NCBI GenBank assembly: GCA_947446155.1
Contig: CANFFZ010000013.1
Location: forward strand, 1-27,509
Length of the DNA: 27,509 bases
DNA from: Chloroflexota bacterium
GTDB taxonomy: Bacteria > Chloroflexota > Dehalococcoidia > UBA2979
Reading direction: 5' to 3'
How positions within the stretch are numbered: the stretch's first letter is position 1; each line of letters begins with the position of its first letter. The position numbers were made by a program, and so were the translations under genes. Positions 12,924 to 21,227 of the stretch are shown here, in pieces. The notes under the pieces are model-generated. The model did not search any database and had not been told where the DNA came from. It saw only the letters and a program-made list of their open reading frames with translations.

Positions 12924-14045
12924 ATGCCTGCCACTCAGCCCCAATACCGGCCTGTCACCGACCCCGCCGCGCTCGTCGCCGCCACGATCCGGGCCATTCG
13001 ACCCTCGGACAGCGAAGCAGCGGCTCGCGCTGACGCCCGCCAGGGACGGCTCACGAAACCACCGGGGGCGCTCGGGCGCCTCGAGGGGTTGGCCACGCGG
13101 ATCGCGGGGATTACGGGACAGTCGCGGCCTCGCCTCGAGCAGCGGCTGGTGATCGTCGCGGCGGGCGACCACGGGGTGGCCGCGCAGGGGGTCTCCGCGT
13201 TCCCCGCCGAGGTGACTGGGCAGATGCTCGTGAACTTCCTCGAAGGTGGGGCGGCGATCAACGTGCTCGCCTCGCACGCCGGAGCGCGCGTGCGCGTCGT
13301 CGACGCTGGCGTGCGCAGCGAGACGCCCGAGCACCCTGACCTGCTGCGCTTACGCCTTGGGCCTGGCACGGATGACATCTCGGTCGGGCCGGCGATGACA
13401 CGCGCCCTCGCCGAACGCGCCGTGGCCGAGGGCATCGCGCTGTTCGAGCGCGAGCGCACTGCCGAGGGCGTCGACATCGTGGCGCTCGGCGAGATGGGGA
13501 TCGGGAACAGCACGAGTGCGGCGGCGATCATCGCGGCCGTCACGGCGCGCCCACCTCGCTCCGTCACCGGGCGTGGCACCGGTGTGGACGACACCCATTA
13601 CGAGTTGAAGGTCGCCGCCATCGAGCGTGCCCTCGCAGTGAACGCGCCCGACCGTACGGACGGCCTCGGACTGCTGGCTGCACTCGGCGGGTTCGAGATC
13701 GGTGTGCTGACAGGGGTCTACCTGGCGGCGGCGGCGGCGCACGTGCCTGCCGTCGTCGATGGGCTGATCTCCGGCGCTGCTGCCCTGCTCGCCGAGGCAA
13801 TCGCACCCGAGGCGGTCGACACATTCATCGCGTCACACCGGTCGGTCGAGCCGGGGCACCACGCGATGCTGGAGCATCTCCGCCTCGAACCGATGCTCGA
13901 CCTCGGCATGCGGCTCGGCGAGGGATCGGGTGCAGCCCTCGGCATCTCGCTCTGCGTCGCCGCATGCCGGCTGCTGGACGAGATGGCGACGTTCGACGAG
14001 GCGGGTGTGTCCGACTCGGACGTGGCCGTCGAGCCGGAGGCCTAG
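12924..14045 (+). CDS. cobT: nicotinate-nucleotide--dimethylbenzimidazole phosphoribosyltransferase
   Basis: Activates the lower-ligand base of cobamides by moving phosphoribose from nicotinate mononucleotide to dimethylbenzimidazole or a similar base. 373 aa, near family length. Landmarks: QGRLTKPPGALGRLEGLA near the N-terminus, VIVAAGDHGVAAQGVSAFP, GEMGIGNSTSAAAI, and the C-terminal LDLGMRLGEGSGAAL with the catalytic Glu of the family. First gene of a cobT-cobS-cobU operon; its TAG is one base from the cobS start. ATG at 12924 has no ribosome site but a TACACT box 6 bases upstream. Confidence 0.96.
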   Translation: MPATQPQYRPVTDPAALVAATIRAIRPSDSEAAARADARQGRLTKPPGALGRLEGLATRIAGITGQSRPRLEQRLVIVAAGDHGVAAQGVSAFPAEVTGQMLVNFLEGGAAINVLASHAGARVRVVDAGVRSETPEHPDLLRLRLGPGTDDISVGPAMTRALAERAVAEGIALFERERTAEGVDIVALGEMGIGNSTSAAAIIAAVTARPPRSVTGRGTGVDDTHYELKVAAIERALAVNAPDRTDGLGLLAALGGFEIGVLTGVYLAAAAAHVPAVVDGLISGAAALLAEAIAPEAVDTFIASHRSVEPGHHAMLEHLRLEPMLDLGMRLGEGSGAALGISLCVAACRLLDEMATFDEAGVSDSDVAVEPEA

Positions 14046-14046
14046 C

Positions 14047-14820
14047 GTGCGCATCTTCGGCGGCGCGCTGATCGCGCTCGAATTCCTCACGCCGCTGCGG
14101 CTGCGCCGCGTGCAGACGTACGACGACCGTACCTTCGCGGAAGCCCTCGGCTGGTACCCGCTGATCGGCCTCCTGATCGGCCTCGGCCTGTGGGCGCTGG
14201 ACCGAGGGCTGAGCGAACTGCTCCCGCCCGTCCCCACGGCCGTCCTGCTCGTCGCGTTCCTCGCACTCGCTTCGGGCGGCCTGCACCTCGACGGCGTCGC
14301 GGACACCGCCGACGGCATGGCCGTCCAAGGCGACCGCGCCGAACGCCTCGGCGTGATGAGTGAAGGCAACACGGGGCCCGCCGGCGTGATGGCGCTGCTG
14401 CTGGTGCTGATGGCGGAGTGGGCGGCCATCGTCTCGCTCGAAGGCGACCTCCGAGGCGCCGCGCTGATCCTCGCGCCTGCACTGGGGCGGTGGACGGTGG
14501 TCCCAGTAGGCCTGCTGTTCAAGCCCGCGCGACCTCGAGGGCTGGGCCACGCGATGCAGACGGCGATGCTGCCGATCGCGGCGCCACTCGCCACCGTGAT
14601 CGGTGCGGGCGCGGCGATCGCGCTCTTTGGGCTCGCGGGTATCGTGCTGATCGTCGCCGCCACGGTCGCCGCGCTGCTGATCGCCGCGCTCGCCGCGCGG
14701 ATGCTCGACGGCGTGACTGGCGACGTCTTCGGCGCAGCGATCGAGGTCTCGCAAGTGGTCGTGTGGCTCTCGCTCGCCTCAGCCGGGATGCACGGCTGGG
14801 CCGAGCCGCTGATCGGCTAG
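14047..14820 (+). CDS. cobS: adenosylcobinamide-GDP ribazoletransferase (cobalamin synthase)
   Basis: Integral membrane enzyme that joins adenosylcobinamide-GDP and alpha-ribazole(-phosphate). 257 aa with several hydrophobic helices, the N-terminal ALIALEFLTPLRLR (family: FLTRLP-like) and the metal-binding GGLHLDGVADTADGMA. GTG start at 14047, one base after the cobT stop, gives the normal N-terminus. Followed 5 bases later by cobU. Confidence 0.95.
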   Translation: MRIFGGALIALEFLTPLRLRRVQTYDDRTFAEALGWYPLIGLLIGLGLWALDRGLSELLPPVPTAVLLVAFLALASGGLHLDGVADTADGMAVQGDRAERLGVMSEGNTGPAGVMALLLVLMAEWAAIVSLEGDLRGAALILAPALGRWTVVPVGLLFKPARPRGLGHAMQTAMLPIAAPLATVIGAGAAIALFGLAGIVLIVAATVAALLIAALAARMLDGVTGDVFGAAIEVSQVVVWLSLASAGMHGWAEPLIG

Positions 14821-14825
14821 GCGCG

Positions 14826-15386
14826 ATGCCCGAGGTCTGGTTCGTCACGGGCGGCGCACGCAGCGGCAAGTCGTCGTACGGCGAGCACCTGGCCGCCAAC
14901 CTCAGCGCGCCCGTTACTTATGTCGCGACTCTTGAGCCGCTCGACGACGAGATGTGTGCGCGGATCGCGCGCCACCGTGGCCAGCGCCCGTCCGCGTGGC
15001 GCACGATCGAGTCACCGCGCGCGCCGATCGAGGCTGCGCGTGCGGCACCGGCCGGCGACACCATCCTGCTCGACTGCCTCTCCATCTGGGTCTCCAACCG
15101 GCTGCTCGATCTCGGTACGGAGGCTCCGACCCCGGCCGCAATCGACGCCCTCGAAGGCGCGCTCACCGAGGAGACGCGTGCCCTGCTCGATGTCCTGGCG
15201 GCGAGGACGGGCACCTCGATCATCGTGAGCAACGAGGTCGGGGCTGGGTTAGTGCCGGAGTACGCGCTGGGGCGGGCGTACCGAGACCTGCTCGGGCGGG
15301 TGAACCAGCAGGTGGCGCAACGTGCAGCGCGCGCCTGGCTGTTGGTCGCCGGACGCGCGCTGGAGTTGCCGCCACTCGAACAGTAA
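14826..15386 (+). CDS. cobU: adenosylcobinamide kinase / guanylyltransferase
   Basis: Bifunctional enzyme that phosphorylates adenosylcobinamide and adds GMP. 186 aa. P-loop GGARSGKSS (about residues 9-17); RIARHRGQRPSAW contains His50 at the position of the guanylylated His; IIVSNEVGAGLVPEY and GRVNQQVAQRA are family hallmarks. Last gene of the cob operon, converging on the HtrA-like gene with a 3-base gap. With cobT and cobS it makes the nucleotide-loop assembly set; no corrin-ring genes are present in the window, so this may serve salvage or late synthesis. Confidence 0.96.
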   Translation: MPEVWFVTGGARSGKSSYGEHLAANLSAPVTYVATLEPLDDEMCARIARHRGQRPSAWRTIESPRAPIEAARAAPAGDTILLDCLSIWVSNRLLDLGTEAPTPAAIDALEGALTEETRALLDVLAARTGTSIIVSNEVGAGLVPEYALGRAYRDLLGRVNQQVAQRAARAWLLVAGRALELPPLEQ

Positions 15387-15389
15387 GCG

Positions 15390-16523
15390 CTAGCGCAGGT
15401 CCCATATCTGCAGTTCGGCGGTCAGGGTCATCGGCTGACCGTTCCGCACGATGTCGACCTGGACCTTCGAACCCACCTCGTGCTTGTCGATGGCCCTCGC
15501 GAGTTCCTCGAAGTTGCGTACCGGCTCACCCGCCACGGCGGTGATCACGTCGCCGCCGGTGCCCGCGAGGCGCGCAGCCGTCCCGCGCGAGGCGGCGACC
15601 AGGCCGGCGCGAGCCGCGGAGCCGCTCGGTGTCACAGCGGTCACGTATACGCCTCGCGTCACCTTCAGCCCGAGGTCGGCGGCGACCACGTCATCCAGAG
15701 GGGTGACGGAGACGCCGAGTTGCGGGTGCTGGATGTCCTTGCCCTGCACCATCTGCGGCAGGAAGCGCTGCGCGGTGTTCGAGGGGATCGCGTACCCGAG
15801 GCCGATGAAGAACCGGCCGCTGGGGTTCTCGATGGAGGAGTTCACCCCAACCACCTCGCCCTTGAGGTCGAAGAGCGGGCCACCCGAGTTCCCCGGGTTG
15901 AGCGAGGCGTCCGTCTGCAGGACGTCGCGGATCGCTCGCCCCGTGAAGGACGAGGTCGTCACGCGCCCCGTCGCCGAGATGATCCCGGAACTGACGGAGA
16001 AGTTCTGGCCGAACGGGTTGCCGATGGCGAACACGGCGTCGCCGACGCGCACGTTGTCCGAATTCGCGAAGGTGACCGGCACCAGCAGGTTCGCTGGCAC
16101 GGTGATCTTCAGCACGGCCAGGTCGCTGCCGGGGTCAGAGCCGAGGATGCTCGCCTTGGAGGCGGTCCCATCCGCGAGCGTGACCTTGATGTTCGTCTGG
16201 CCCTCGATCACGTGGTAGTTCGTGAGGACTCGGCCTTCGCGGTCGAGCACCATACCGGTGCCGCTGGAGGCGCCCGACGCACCCACCGTGGCCCCCTCAA
16301 TCACCACGATTGATGGACGCACGCGCTCCACGAGGTCGGCGATGCCGCCAGCGGGGAGACCCTGCGCCTGCTGCACCTGTTGCGTCGCGCGCGAGCCCCC
16401 GGGCGCGATCGTGGTCACGGTGGTGCCACCGAAGGCGCTCAGCGCCACCGCCCCACCGATCAGCGTCGCAGCGACGACTAGACCCGCGATCGCAGAGATT
16501 CCCCAACCACTCATTTGCTTCAT
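15390..16523 (-). CDS. HtrA/DegP-like serine protease with PDZ domain
   Basis: 377 aa, membrane anchored. One N-terminal helix (about 7-31), a linker, a trypsin-like domain (about 60-260) with intact triad: His104 (VLTNYHVIEG), Asp134 (GSDLAVLKI), Ser213 (LNPGNSGGPLF); then one PDZ domain (about 265-372: LGVSVTPL, GVYVTAVTPSGSAARAGL, GGDVITAVAGEPV). Acts outside the membrane in quality control of misfolded proteins. The PDZ carries a small insertion (ASRGTAARLAGT). ATG at 16523 with GGGAGG about 6 bases upstream is preferred to an earlier in-frame start. A 9-12-9 inverted repeat lies 50-80 bases upstream. Confidence 0.94.
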   Translation of the reverse strand: MKQMSGWGISAIAGLVVAATLIGGAVALSAFGGTTVTTIAPGGSRATQQVQQAQGLPAGGIADLVERVRPSIVVIEGATVGASGASSGTGMVLDREGRVLTNYHVIEGQTNIKVTLADGTASKASILGSDPGSDLAVLKITVPANLLVPVTFANSDNVRVGDAVFAIGNPFGQNFSVSSGIISATGRVTTSSFTGRAIRDVLQTDASLNPGNSGGPLFDLKGEVVGVNSSIENPSGRFFIGLGYAIPSNTAQRFLPQMVQGKDIQHPQLGVSVTPLDDVVAADLGLKVTRGVYVTAVTPSGSAARAGLVAASRGTAARLAGTGGDVITAVAGEPVRNFEELARAIDKHEVGSKVQVDIVRNGQPMTLTAELQIWDLR

Positions 16524-16572
16524 GACAGCCTCCCGAGGTGGACGTGCCACCCGTCCGGATAACGGAACCTAC

Positions 16573-16602
16573 GGGATCATCGTGACGCGCAGGGATGATC
16601 CC
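16573..16602. promoter_or_regulatory. 9-12-9 inverted repeat upstream of the HtrA-like gene
   Basis: Perfect arms GGGATCATC and GATGATCCC with a 12-base spacer, centred about 64 bases upstream of the HtrA-like ATG. The centre-to-centre arm distance of 21 bases puts both arms on one face of the helix, as for a dimeric repressor. Confidence 0.5.
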
Positions 16603-16652
16603 CCGGTCTGAAGGCCGTTAAACAACGGTGAACCGGTGCGGATGAGAAGTCC

Positions 16653-16676
16653 AGCCGAGAGGGATGCCCCTCGGCT
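16653..16676 (-). terminator. hairpin at the distal stop of the crotonase gene
   Basis: AGCCGAG and CTCGGCT (7 bp, extended inside by GGG/CCC around ATG) overlap the second TAG (16675-16677) of the crotonase frame. No T-run follows, but a hairpin exactly here fits the distal stop as the ancestral end of the gene. Confidence 0.5.
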
Positions 16677-17481
16677 AGCGGCCCTCGAAGATGGCCTTCC
16701 GCTTCTCCCGGAAGGCCTTCGGGCCCTCCTTGGAGTCCTCCGTCGACTAGACGATGGTCATCGCTGCCTGAGCGGTCTCCAGCGCCTCCTGGAAGGTCTG
16801 GTTCAGGGCGCGATAGACGAGGCGCTTGGCCAACTGGATCGCGACCGGCGGGCCGTCCGCGAGGCGGAGCGCGTAGGCGCGGGCCTCGTCCATGAGCGTG
16901 TCGTGCGGCACGACTTTGGTGACGTAGCCGATCTCGAGTGCCTTCGCGGCGTTGAACAGCTCGCCGCTCCATATCAACTCAAGTGCCTGCTGCACCCCGA
17001 CGAGCCTCGGCAGCAGCCACGCACCGCCATCACCCGGGACGAGGCCAACGTTGACGTAGGACATGCCGAATCGCGCCTGATCGGAGGCGATGCGGATGTC
17101 CGCCATGCTCGCCATGTCCATGCCGGCACCGACGGCTGCCCCGTTCACGGCGGCGATGTAGGGCTTGTCGAGGTACTGCACCGCCTGCGGGACTCGATGC
17201 ACCGTGTAGCGCAGGGAGTTCCGGCGCTCCCCAGCGTTCTTGTCCGCCATCAGCACGCGATCGTCCGCGCCGGTCGCCTGGAGGTCGGCGCCCGCGCTGA
17301 ACGCCCGACCGGCACCCGTCACGATCACGGCGCGTACGCCATCGTCCTCGGCGGAGCGTCGGAGGGCGTGTTCCCATTCCTCCAGGAGTGGGCCACTGAA
17401 GGCGTTCATCCGCTCCGGACGGTTCAGCGTGATGGTCGCGACCCGCTCGCTCACGTCGTACAGGATGGCCTCGTAGTCCAC
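16675..17481 (-). pseudogene. enoyl-CoA hydratase/isomerase family protein interrupted by an in-frame TAG
   Basis: Crotonase-fold protein. 244 residues precede a TAG at 16747-16749: MDYEAILYDVSERVATITLN, oxyanion-hole segments GRAFSAGADL and NGAAVGAGMDMAS, and VGLVPGDGGAWLLPRLVG. After the TAG the frame continues for 23 codons, STEDSKEGPKAFREKR and KAIFEGR, exactly the conserved crotonase C-terminus, to a second TAG at 16675-16677. Positions equivalent to Glu144/Glu164 of rat enoyl-CoA hydratase appear to be Asp122 and Tyr142, so plain hydratase activity is doubtful. GTG start at 17481 has GAGGAGG 6 bases upstream. It may be recently broken, misread, or still partly functional without the last helix. 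Confidence 0.85.
16747..16749 (-). other. premature in-frame TAG in the crotonase gene
   Basis: Context GTC-TAG-TCG on the coding strand, directly before the conserved STED. One C-to-T change from CAG would produce it. Same following codon (TCG) as the TAG at 9400. Confidence 0.9.
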
Positions 17482-17644
17482 GGCAACCTCCTCGGCCGGC
17501 CTCAATCGAGGGCCCGGCGGCAGCGCGGCGAGTCTACATGCGACGCCGGGCAAGCCCATATCGTCATCACGTACGGGATGCACAGGATTCCTCCGGGAAT
17601 CGTCCAGCCGCCTCACATGGTGGAAGAAGCATCGGCGAAAGGGG

Positions 17645-17650
17645 TAGGGT
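17645..17650 (+). promoter_or_regulatory. -10 element of a leaderless-type promoter
   Basis: TAGGGT ends 6 bases before the ATG of the lipoprotein gene, the same spacing as at cobT. Confidence 0.35.
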
Positions 17651-17656
17651 GCCAGC

Positions 17657-19246
17657 ATGCGGATGCTCCGCGCCCCCCGGGCGCTGTACCCCTTGCTGCT
17701 CGCCGTCGCCATCCTCCTCGGAGGGTGCGATCGCGCTGCCGGGATCATTCCCGGGGGCGGCAAAGCCACACCCGAGCCCACTGAGACCAGCGGCGGTGTG
17801 ACTGTCGGGCCCCGCGTCGGGCCCGGCCAGACCTCCGCTGATGCGGCCGACGGCGACCTCGCTCGCGCGGTCGTCCAGGTGATCACCACAACGGACGACG
17901 GCAAGCCCGTGCGCCTCGGCTCCGGGGTCGTCGTCGACTCCGCTCGACGGCTCGTGCTGACCTCGTATCCGGTCGTGCGGCCGTACCGATCGGACGGCGG
18001 GCCCGCATACACGAAGATCCGGCTCGCCACGAATCGCGAGGCGAACCGCGCACCGAAAGTCGAGTACGAAGCCGAACTGCTGGTGAGCGACCAGACGACC
18101 GGCCTCGCGATCCTGCGTGTGCTCCGACCGGTCGACGGCGCGCCGAACTTCGACCTCCCGGCGATCGTGCCCGCAGACACCACCGCGGTCACACCAGGCA
18201 CGGCCATCCGCCTCTTCGGCCATCCAGGCGAGGGCGCAGCGCAGAGCAACCTCTCCGTCGTGCGAGCAGCCGTCACAGGGCAGCGCAGCGAGGCGGGTGA
18301 GACGAGCCGCCTGTGGATGAAGACGGCGGCGCGCATGCCCTCGGGCGCGGCCGGCGGTCCGGTGTTCAATCAGGCCGGCGCGGCAATCGGGATCATGCTG
18401 CAGGAGACCTATAACCCGAAGGCGCAGGTCGGGCAGATCCGACCCTTCGACCGCGCCGCCTCGCTGATCGATCAGGCGCAGAAGGCTACCGAGGAATTCA
18501 AGCAGATCGCGCCGCTGTACCTCGAAGGTACTGGCGGGGGGACGACTCGCCCGATGGGGGCGGACAACGTCCGCGTCGGCAAGATCTCGTTCGCGCTCAG
18601 TGGCATCGACACCCCCGCTGGGCGCGACCTGTTCGACTACGAGCGAGTGTTCAAGGCTGGAGTGACCGCGCTGTACTACGAGTACACCGTCGAGGGTGTC
18701 CCGGACGGCACGGTGGTAGAGGAACGCTGGTTCCTGGAGGACGTGAAGCAGGACTCCGTGTCGTCCTCGACGGCGTGGAAGAGCGGCTCCTTCGGCATCG
18801 TCAGCGACCGCATCACGGTGCCCGGCTCGGGGGGCCTGCCCGCCGGACGTTGGCGCGTGGAAGTGTGGATCGCGAACACGATGCGAGCGCGCGGCGTCGC
18901 CTTCGTCGGCCCACGCCCCACCTCCGCACCGGCTGCGAAGAACTTCACGGCTGGCTCGCTCGCTTCGGCGGAGGGCGCGCCGTCCGCGGCGCCGCAGTCG
19001 GGGCCGTCACAGGTCCTCGCGTTCTTCGAGTTCACCGGGATGGACGGTGTCGGGCTGATCCAGTGGATCGCGTCCCGTAACAACCAGCGTGTCTACCAGT
19101 CACCACCGATCCCGTGGAGCGGCGGCGACGCTGGCAAGTTCTGGGTCGGCTTCCGGCCACTCGATGGCGTCACTGCGGGCAACTGGGAGTTCGAGGTGCG
19201 CGCGGACGACAAGATCCTCGGCGTCGTACCGGTGAAGGTGCCGTAG
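17657..19246 (+). CDS. lipoprotein with catalytically dead trypsin-like domain
   Basis: 529 aa exported lipoprotein: signal helix (about 9-23) ending in lipobox LLGGC (Cys24), a Pro/Gly/Thr-rich linker, then a trypsin-like fold (about 65-260) resembling HtrA proteases. All three catalytic positions are changed: TSYPVV has Pro105 where His should be, TTGLAILRV has Gly149 for Asp, and SGAAGGPVF has Ala232 for Ser. Structural motifs (GSGVVVD, GHPGEG, GGPVF) are kept, arguing for selection on the fold rather than decay. The C-terminal half (about 290-529) has two similar Ig-like/beta segments (RWRVEVWIA and NWEFEVRADDKILGV endings). It likely works as a binding or scaffold protein at the cell surface. 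Divergent from the crotonase gene; an apparently active HtrA lies just beyond. Confidence 0.85.
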   Translation: MRMLRAPRALYPLLLAVAILLGGCDRAAGIIPGGGKATPEPTETSGGVTVGPRVGPGQTSADAADGDLARAVVQVITTTDDGKPVRLGSGVVVDSARRLVLTSYPVVRPYRSDGGPAYTKIRLATNREANRAPKVEYEAELLVSDQTTGLAILRVLRPVDGAPNFDLPAIVPADTTAVTPGTAIRLFGHPGEGAAQSNLSVVRAAVTGQRSEAGETSRLWMKTAARMPSGAAGGPVFNQAGAAIGIMLQETYNPKAQVGQIRPFDRAASLIDQAQKATEEFKQIAPLYLEGTGGGTTRPMGADNVRVGKISFALSGIDTPAGRDLFDYERVFKAGVTALYYEYTVEGVPDGTVVEERWFLEDVKQDSVSSSTAWKSGSFGIVSDRITVPGSGGLPAGRWRVEVWIANTMRARGVAFVGPRPTSAPAAKNFTAGSLASAEGAPSAAPQSGPSQVLAFFEFTGMDGVGLIQWIASRNNQRVYQSPPIPWSGGDAGKFWVGFRPLDGVTAGNWEFEVRADDKILGVVPVKVP

Positions 19247-19270
19247 CCACGCTCTGCCCGAGGACTCCCG

Positions 19271-20350
19271 CTAGTTGATCTCGGCGCGCGCGTAGAGCCC
19301 ATCGACGAGGCGGCTGTCGAATGCCTTCGAGACGTCGGGCGCCTTCGGAAGCACCCCGTACCTCAGCAGTGTGTCCGCGAGGCCCTGCCACTGCTCCTTC
19401 GATGAGCGTCCGACGCCATCGGCCCGCTTCGCCGTCGCGAGGTCCTGGTCGAGGAGATAGCGCTGCTGCGCTGCGTCCGCGCCCGGCGCGTACTTCAGCA
19501 CGACCTGGACGACCTCGTCCTGGTGGGACTGGATCCAGAGCGTCGCGCGCAGGGTCGCCCGCAGGTAGCGCTCCACGAGCGCGGGGTCCTTCGCCAGCAA
19601 CTCGCTGTTCACGAGGGTGGTGAGGCCCAGCGTAGGCACGGCGAAGTCGGCCGGGTCGATCACGTTGATCTCCACGCCGGCCTTGCGGATCGCGTACGGC
19701 TCGTTGCTCAGGAAGACCGGGTAGACCTCGACCTGCTTCTCGATGAACGCGCGCACGTCGAAGCCGACAGAGACGAGTTTCACGTCTTCGCGCTTCAAGC
19801 CGGCGCTAGCGAGCAGGCCATCGAGTTCCGCCGGGACGACGCCGGACTTGAAGCCGATGGTGCGGCCCTTGAGGTCGTTCGGTGTCTTGATCCCGGAGTC
19901 GGCACGCGCCACGTAACCCTGGTCGCCCCGCTGGCCGTACAGCGCGACGGCGACTACCGGCAGGCCGTCGCTCGACCGACGCAGCGCTTGCGCCGCCGTC
20001 CCGGTGGTGAACTGGACCGAGCCCTCGAGGAGCAACTTCAGGTGCTCGTCCGCGCCCGAGGCGTGCCGAATGTCGACCTCGAGGTTCTCGTCCGCGAAGA
20101 AGCCCTTCTCCTTCGCCACGTACGCGGCGACGAACGGCAGGTTCGCCTGCGGGCGGAACCCCGCCATGAACGTCACCTTGGCCAGCGCGGGCTTTGGCGT
20201 GGCGCTCGCCACGCTCGCGGCCGCCGTCGCGGTGGACGTGGGCGTTGGCGGCGCCTCGTCGTCCCCGCAGGCGACGAGGGCGAGCGAGGCGAGCGCGCAC
20301 AACAGCACGGCGATGGGTGCGAGGGCGTGCGATCGAAGATTACGGAGCAT
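19271..20350 (-). CDS. ABC transporter substrate-binding lipoprotein (NMT1/SsuA-like)
   Basis: 359 aa. Signal peptide with lipobox LVACG (Cys28), a Thr/Ala linker, then a type-2 periplasmic binding fold of the NMT1/THI5/SsuA class: MAGFRPQANLPFVAAYVAKE, KGFFADENLEVDIRHASG, DLKGRTIGFKSGVVPAELDG. Such proteins bind sulfonates, nitrate, thiamine precursors or other small molecules; the ligand cannot be read. ATG at 20350 has GAGGTG upstream. Third gene of a leftward ABC operon, 82 bases after the permease; the gap holds a CCGCGA-GTG-TCGCGG hairpin (20382-20396). Confidence 0.92.
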   Translation of the reverse strand: MLRNLRSHALAPIAVLLCALASLALVACGDDEAPPTPTSTATAAASVASATPKPALAKVTFMAGFRPQANLPFVAAYVAKEKGFFADENLEVDIRHASGADEHLKLLLEGSVQFTTGTAAQALRRSSDGLPVVAVALYGQRGDQGYVARADSGIKTPNDLKGRTIGFKSGVVPAELDGLLASAGLKREDVKLVSVGFDVRAFIEKQVEVYPVFLSNEPYAIRKAGVEINVIDPADFAVPTLGLTTLVNSELLAKDPALVERYLRATLRATLWIQSHQDEVVQVVLKYAPGADAAQQRYLLDQDLATAKRADGVGRSSKEQWQGLADTLLRYGVLPKAPDVSKAFDSRLVDGLYARAEIN

Positions 20351-20432
20351 CAGGTACACCTCGGTTGTCCGGGGCGTACATCCGCGAGTGTCGCGGGAGC
20401 TGCACGCGAAGTATTGGGGCCGCGGGTCGCCC

Positions 20433-21227
20433 TCAGGCGCCCGTGGACACGTGCCAGTCCAGCACGTGGCCTTCAACATACCCAACCAGCGCCGTCAATG
20501 AAACCCCCAGCGTCGCCAGAACGAACACGGCGCCGAACAGGGCGGGCGTGTCGAAGGCTCCGTTCGCAATCAGAATCAGCTGCCCCATCCCGGATGACCC
20601 CGAGAGAAACTCGGCGACCACGGCACCCACAAGGGAGAGCGGGACGCTGATCCGCAGCGCCGCGAACACGTACGGCAGCGACGAGGGGAAGCGCAGGCGA
20701 CGGAAGACCTCCCACCGGCTGGCCGCGAGCACGCGCATCGCGTCGAGGGCCTGCGGGTCGACCGAGCGCAACCCGACAATCGCGTTCACCAGCATCGGGA
20801 AGAACGTGATGAGGGCGGCAATCGCCACCTTTGGGCCGATCCCGAAGCCGAACCAGATCGCTAGCAGCGGGTAGAGCGCGACGATCGGCGTCACCTTCAC
20901 GAGCAGCGCGGGGGGGTAGATCGCGCGCTCCAGCACCTTCGAGTGGGCCGCGAGCACGGCGAGCGCGAACGCGATCGCGCTCGCGAGCATCAGCCCGCCG
21001 AGCGCCGCCGTGAGCGATGTCGCCGCCGCGGACGCGTAGCGGCCCGGCTCGTCCCAGAGCGCTCGAAACACGGCGCTGGGAGGAGGCAGCAGATAGCCCT
21101 TCACGTCGCGCACGCGGACGTATACCTCCCACAACGCGAGGATCACTGACAGCGCGACCACCGGCGGCAGCACCGTCGCTACCCACGAGGTACGTGAAAC
21201 ACCGAACTCAGCGGCGGGATCGTTCAC
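20433..21227 (-). CDS. ABC transporter permease (NitT/TauT family)
   Basis: 264 aa inner-membrane permease with about six helices. It has the conserved cytoplasmic loop AASRWEVFRRLRFPSSLPYV that docks the ATPase, and a typical N-terminus (LLPPPSAVFRAL). GTG start overlaps the ATPase stop by four bases (GTGA), so they are translationally coupled. The EAA loop and size match SsuC/TauC/ThiX-like permeases. Confidence 0.93.
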   Translation of the reverse strand: MNDPAAEFGVSRTSWVATVLPPVVALSVILALWEVYVRVRDVKGYLLPPPSAVFRALWDEPGRYASAAATSLTAALGGLMLASAIAFALAVLAAHSKVLERAIYPPALLVKVTPIVALYPLLAIWFGFGIGPKVAIAALITFFPMLVNAIVGLRSVDPQALDAMRVLAASRWEVFRRLRFPSSLPYVFAALRISVPLSLVGAVVAEFLSGSSGMGQLILIANGAFDTPALFGAVFVLATLGVSLTALVGYVEGHVLDWHVSTGA

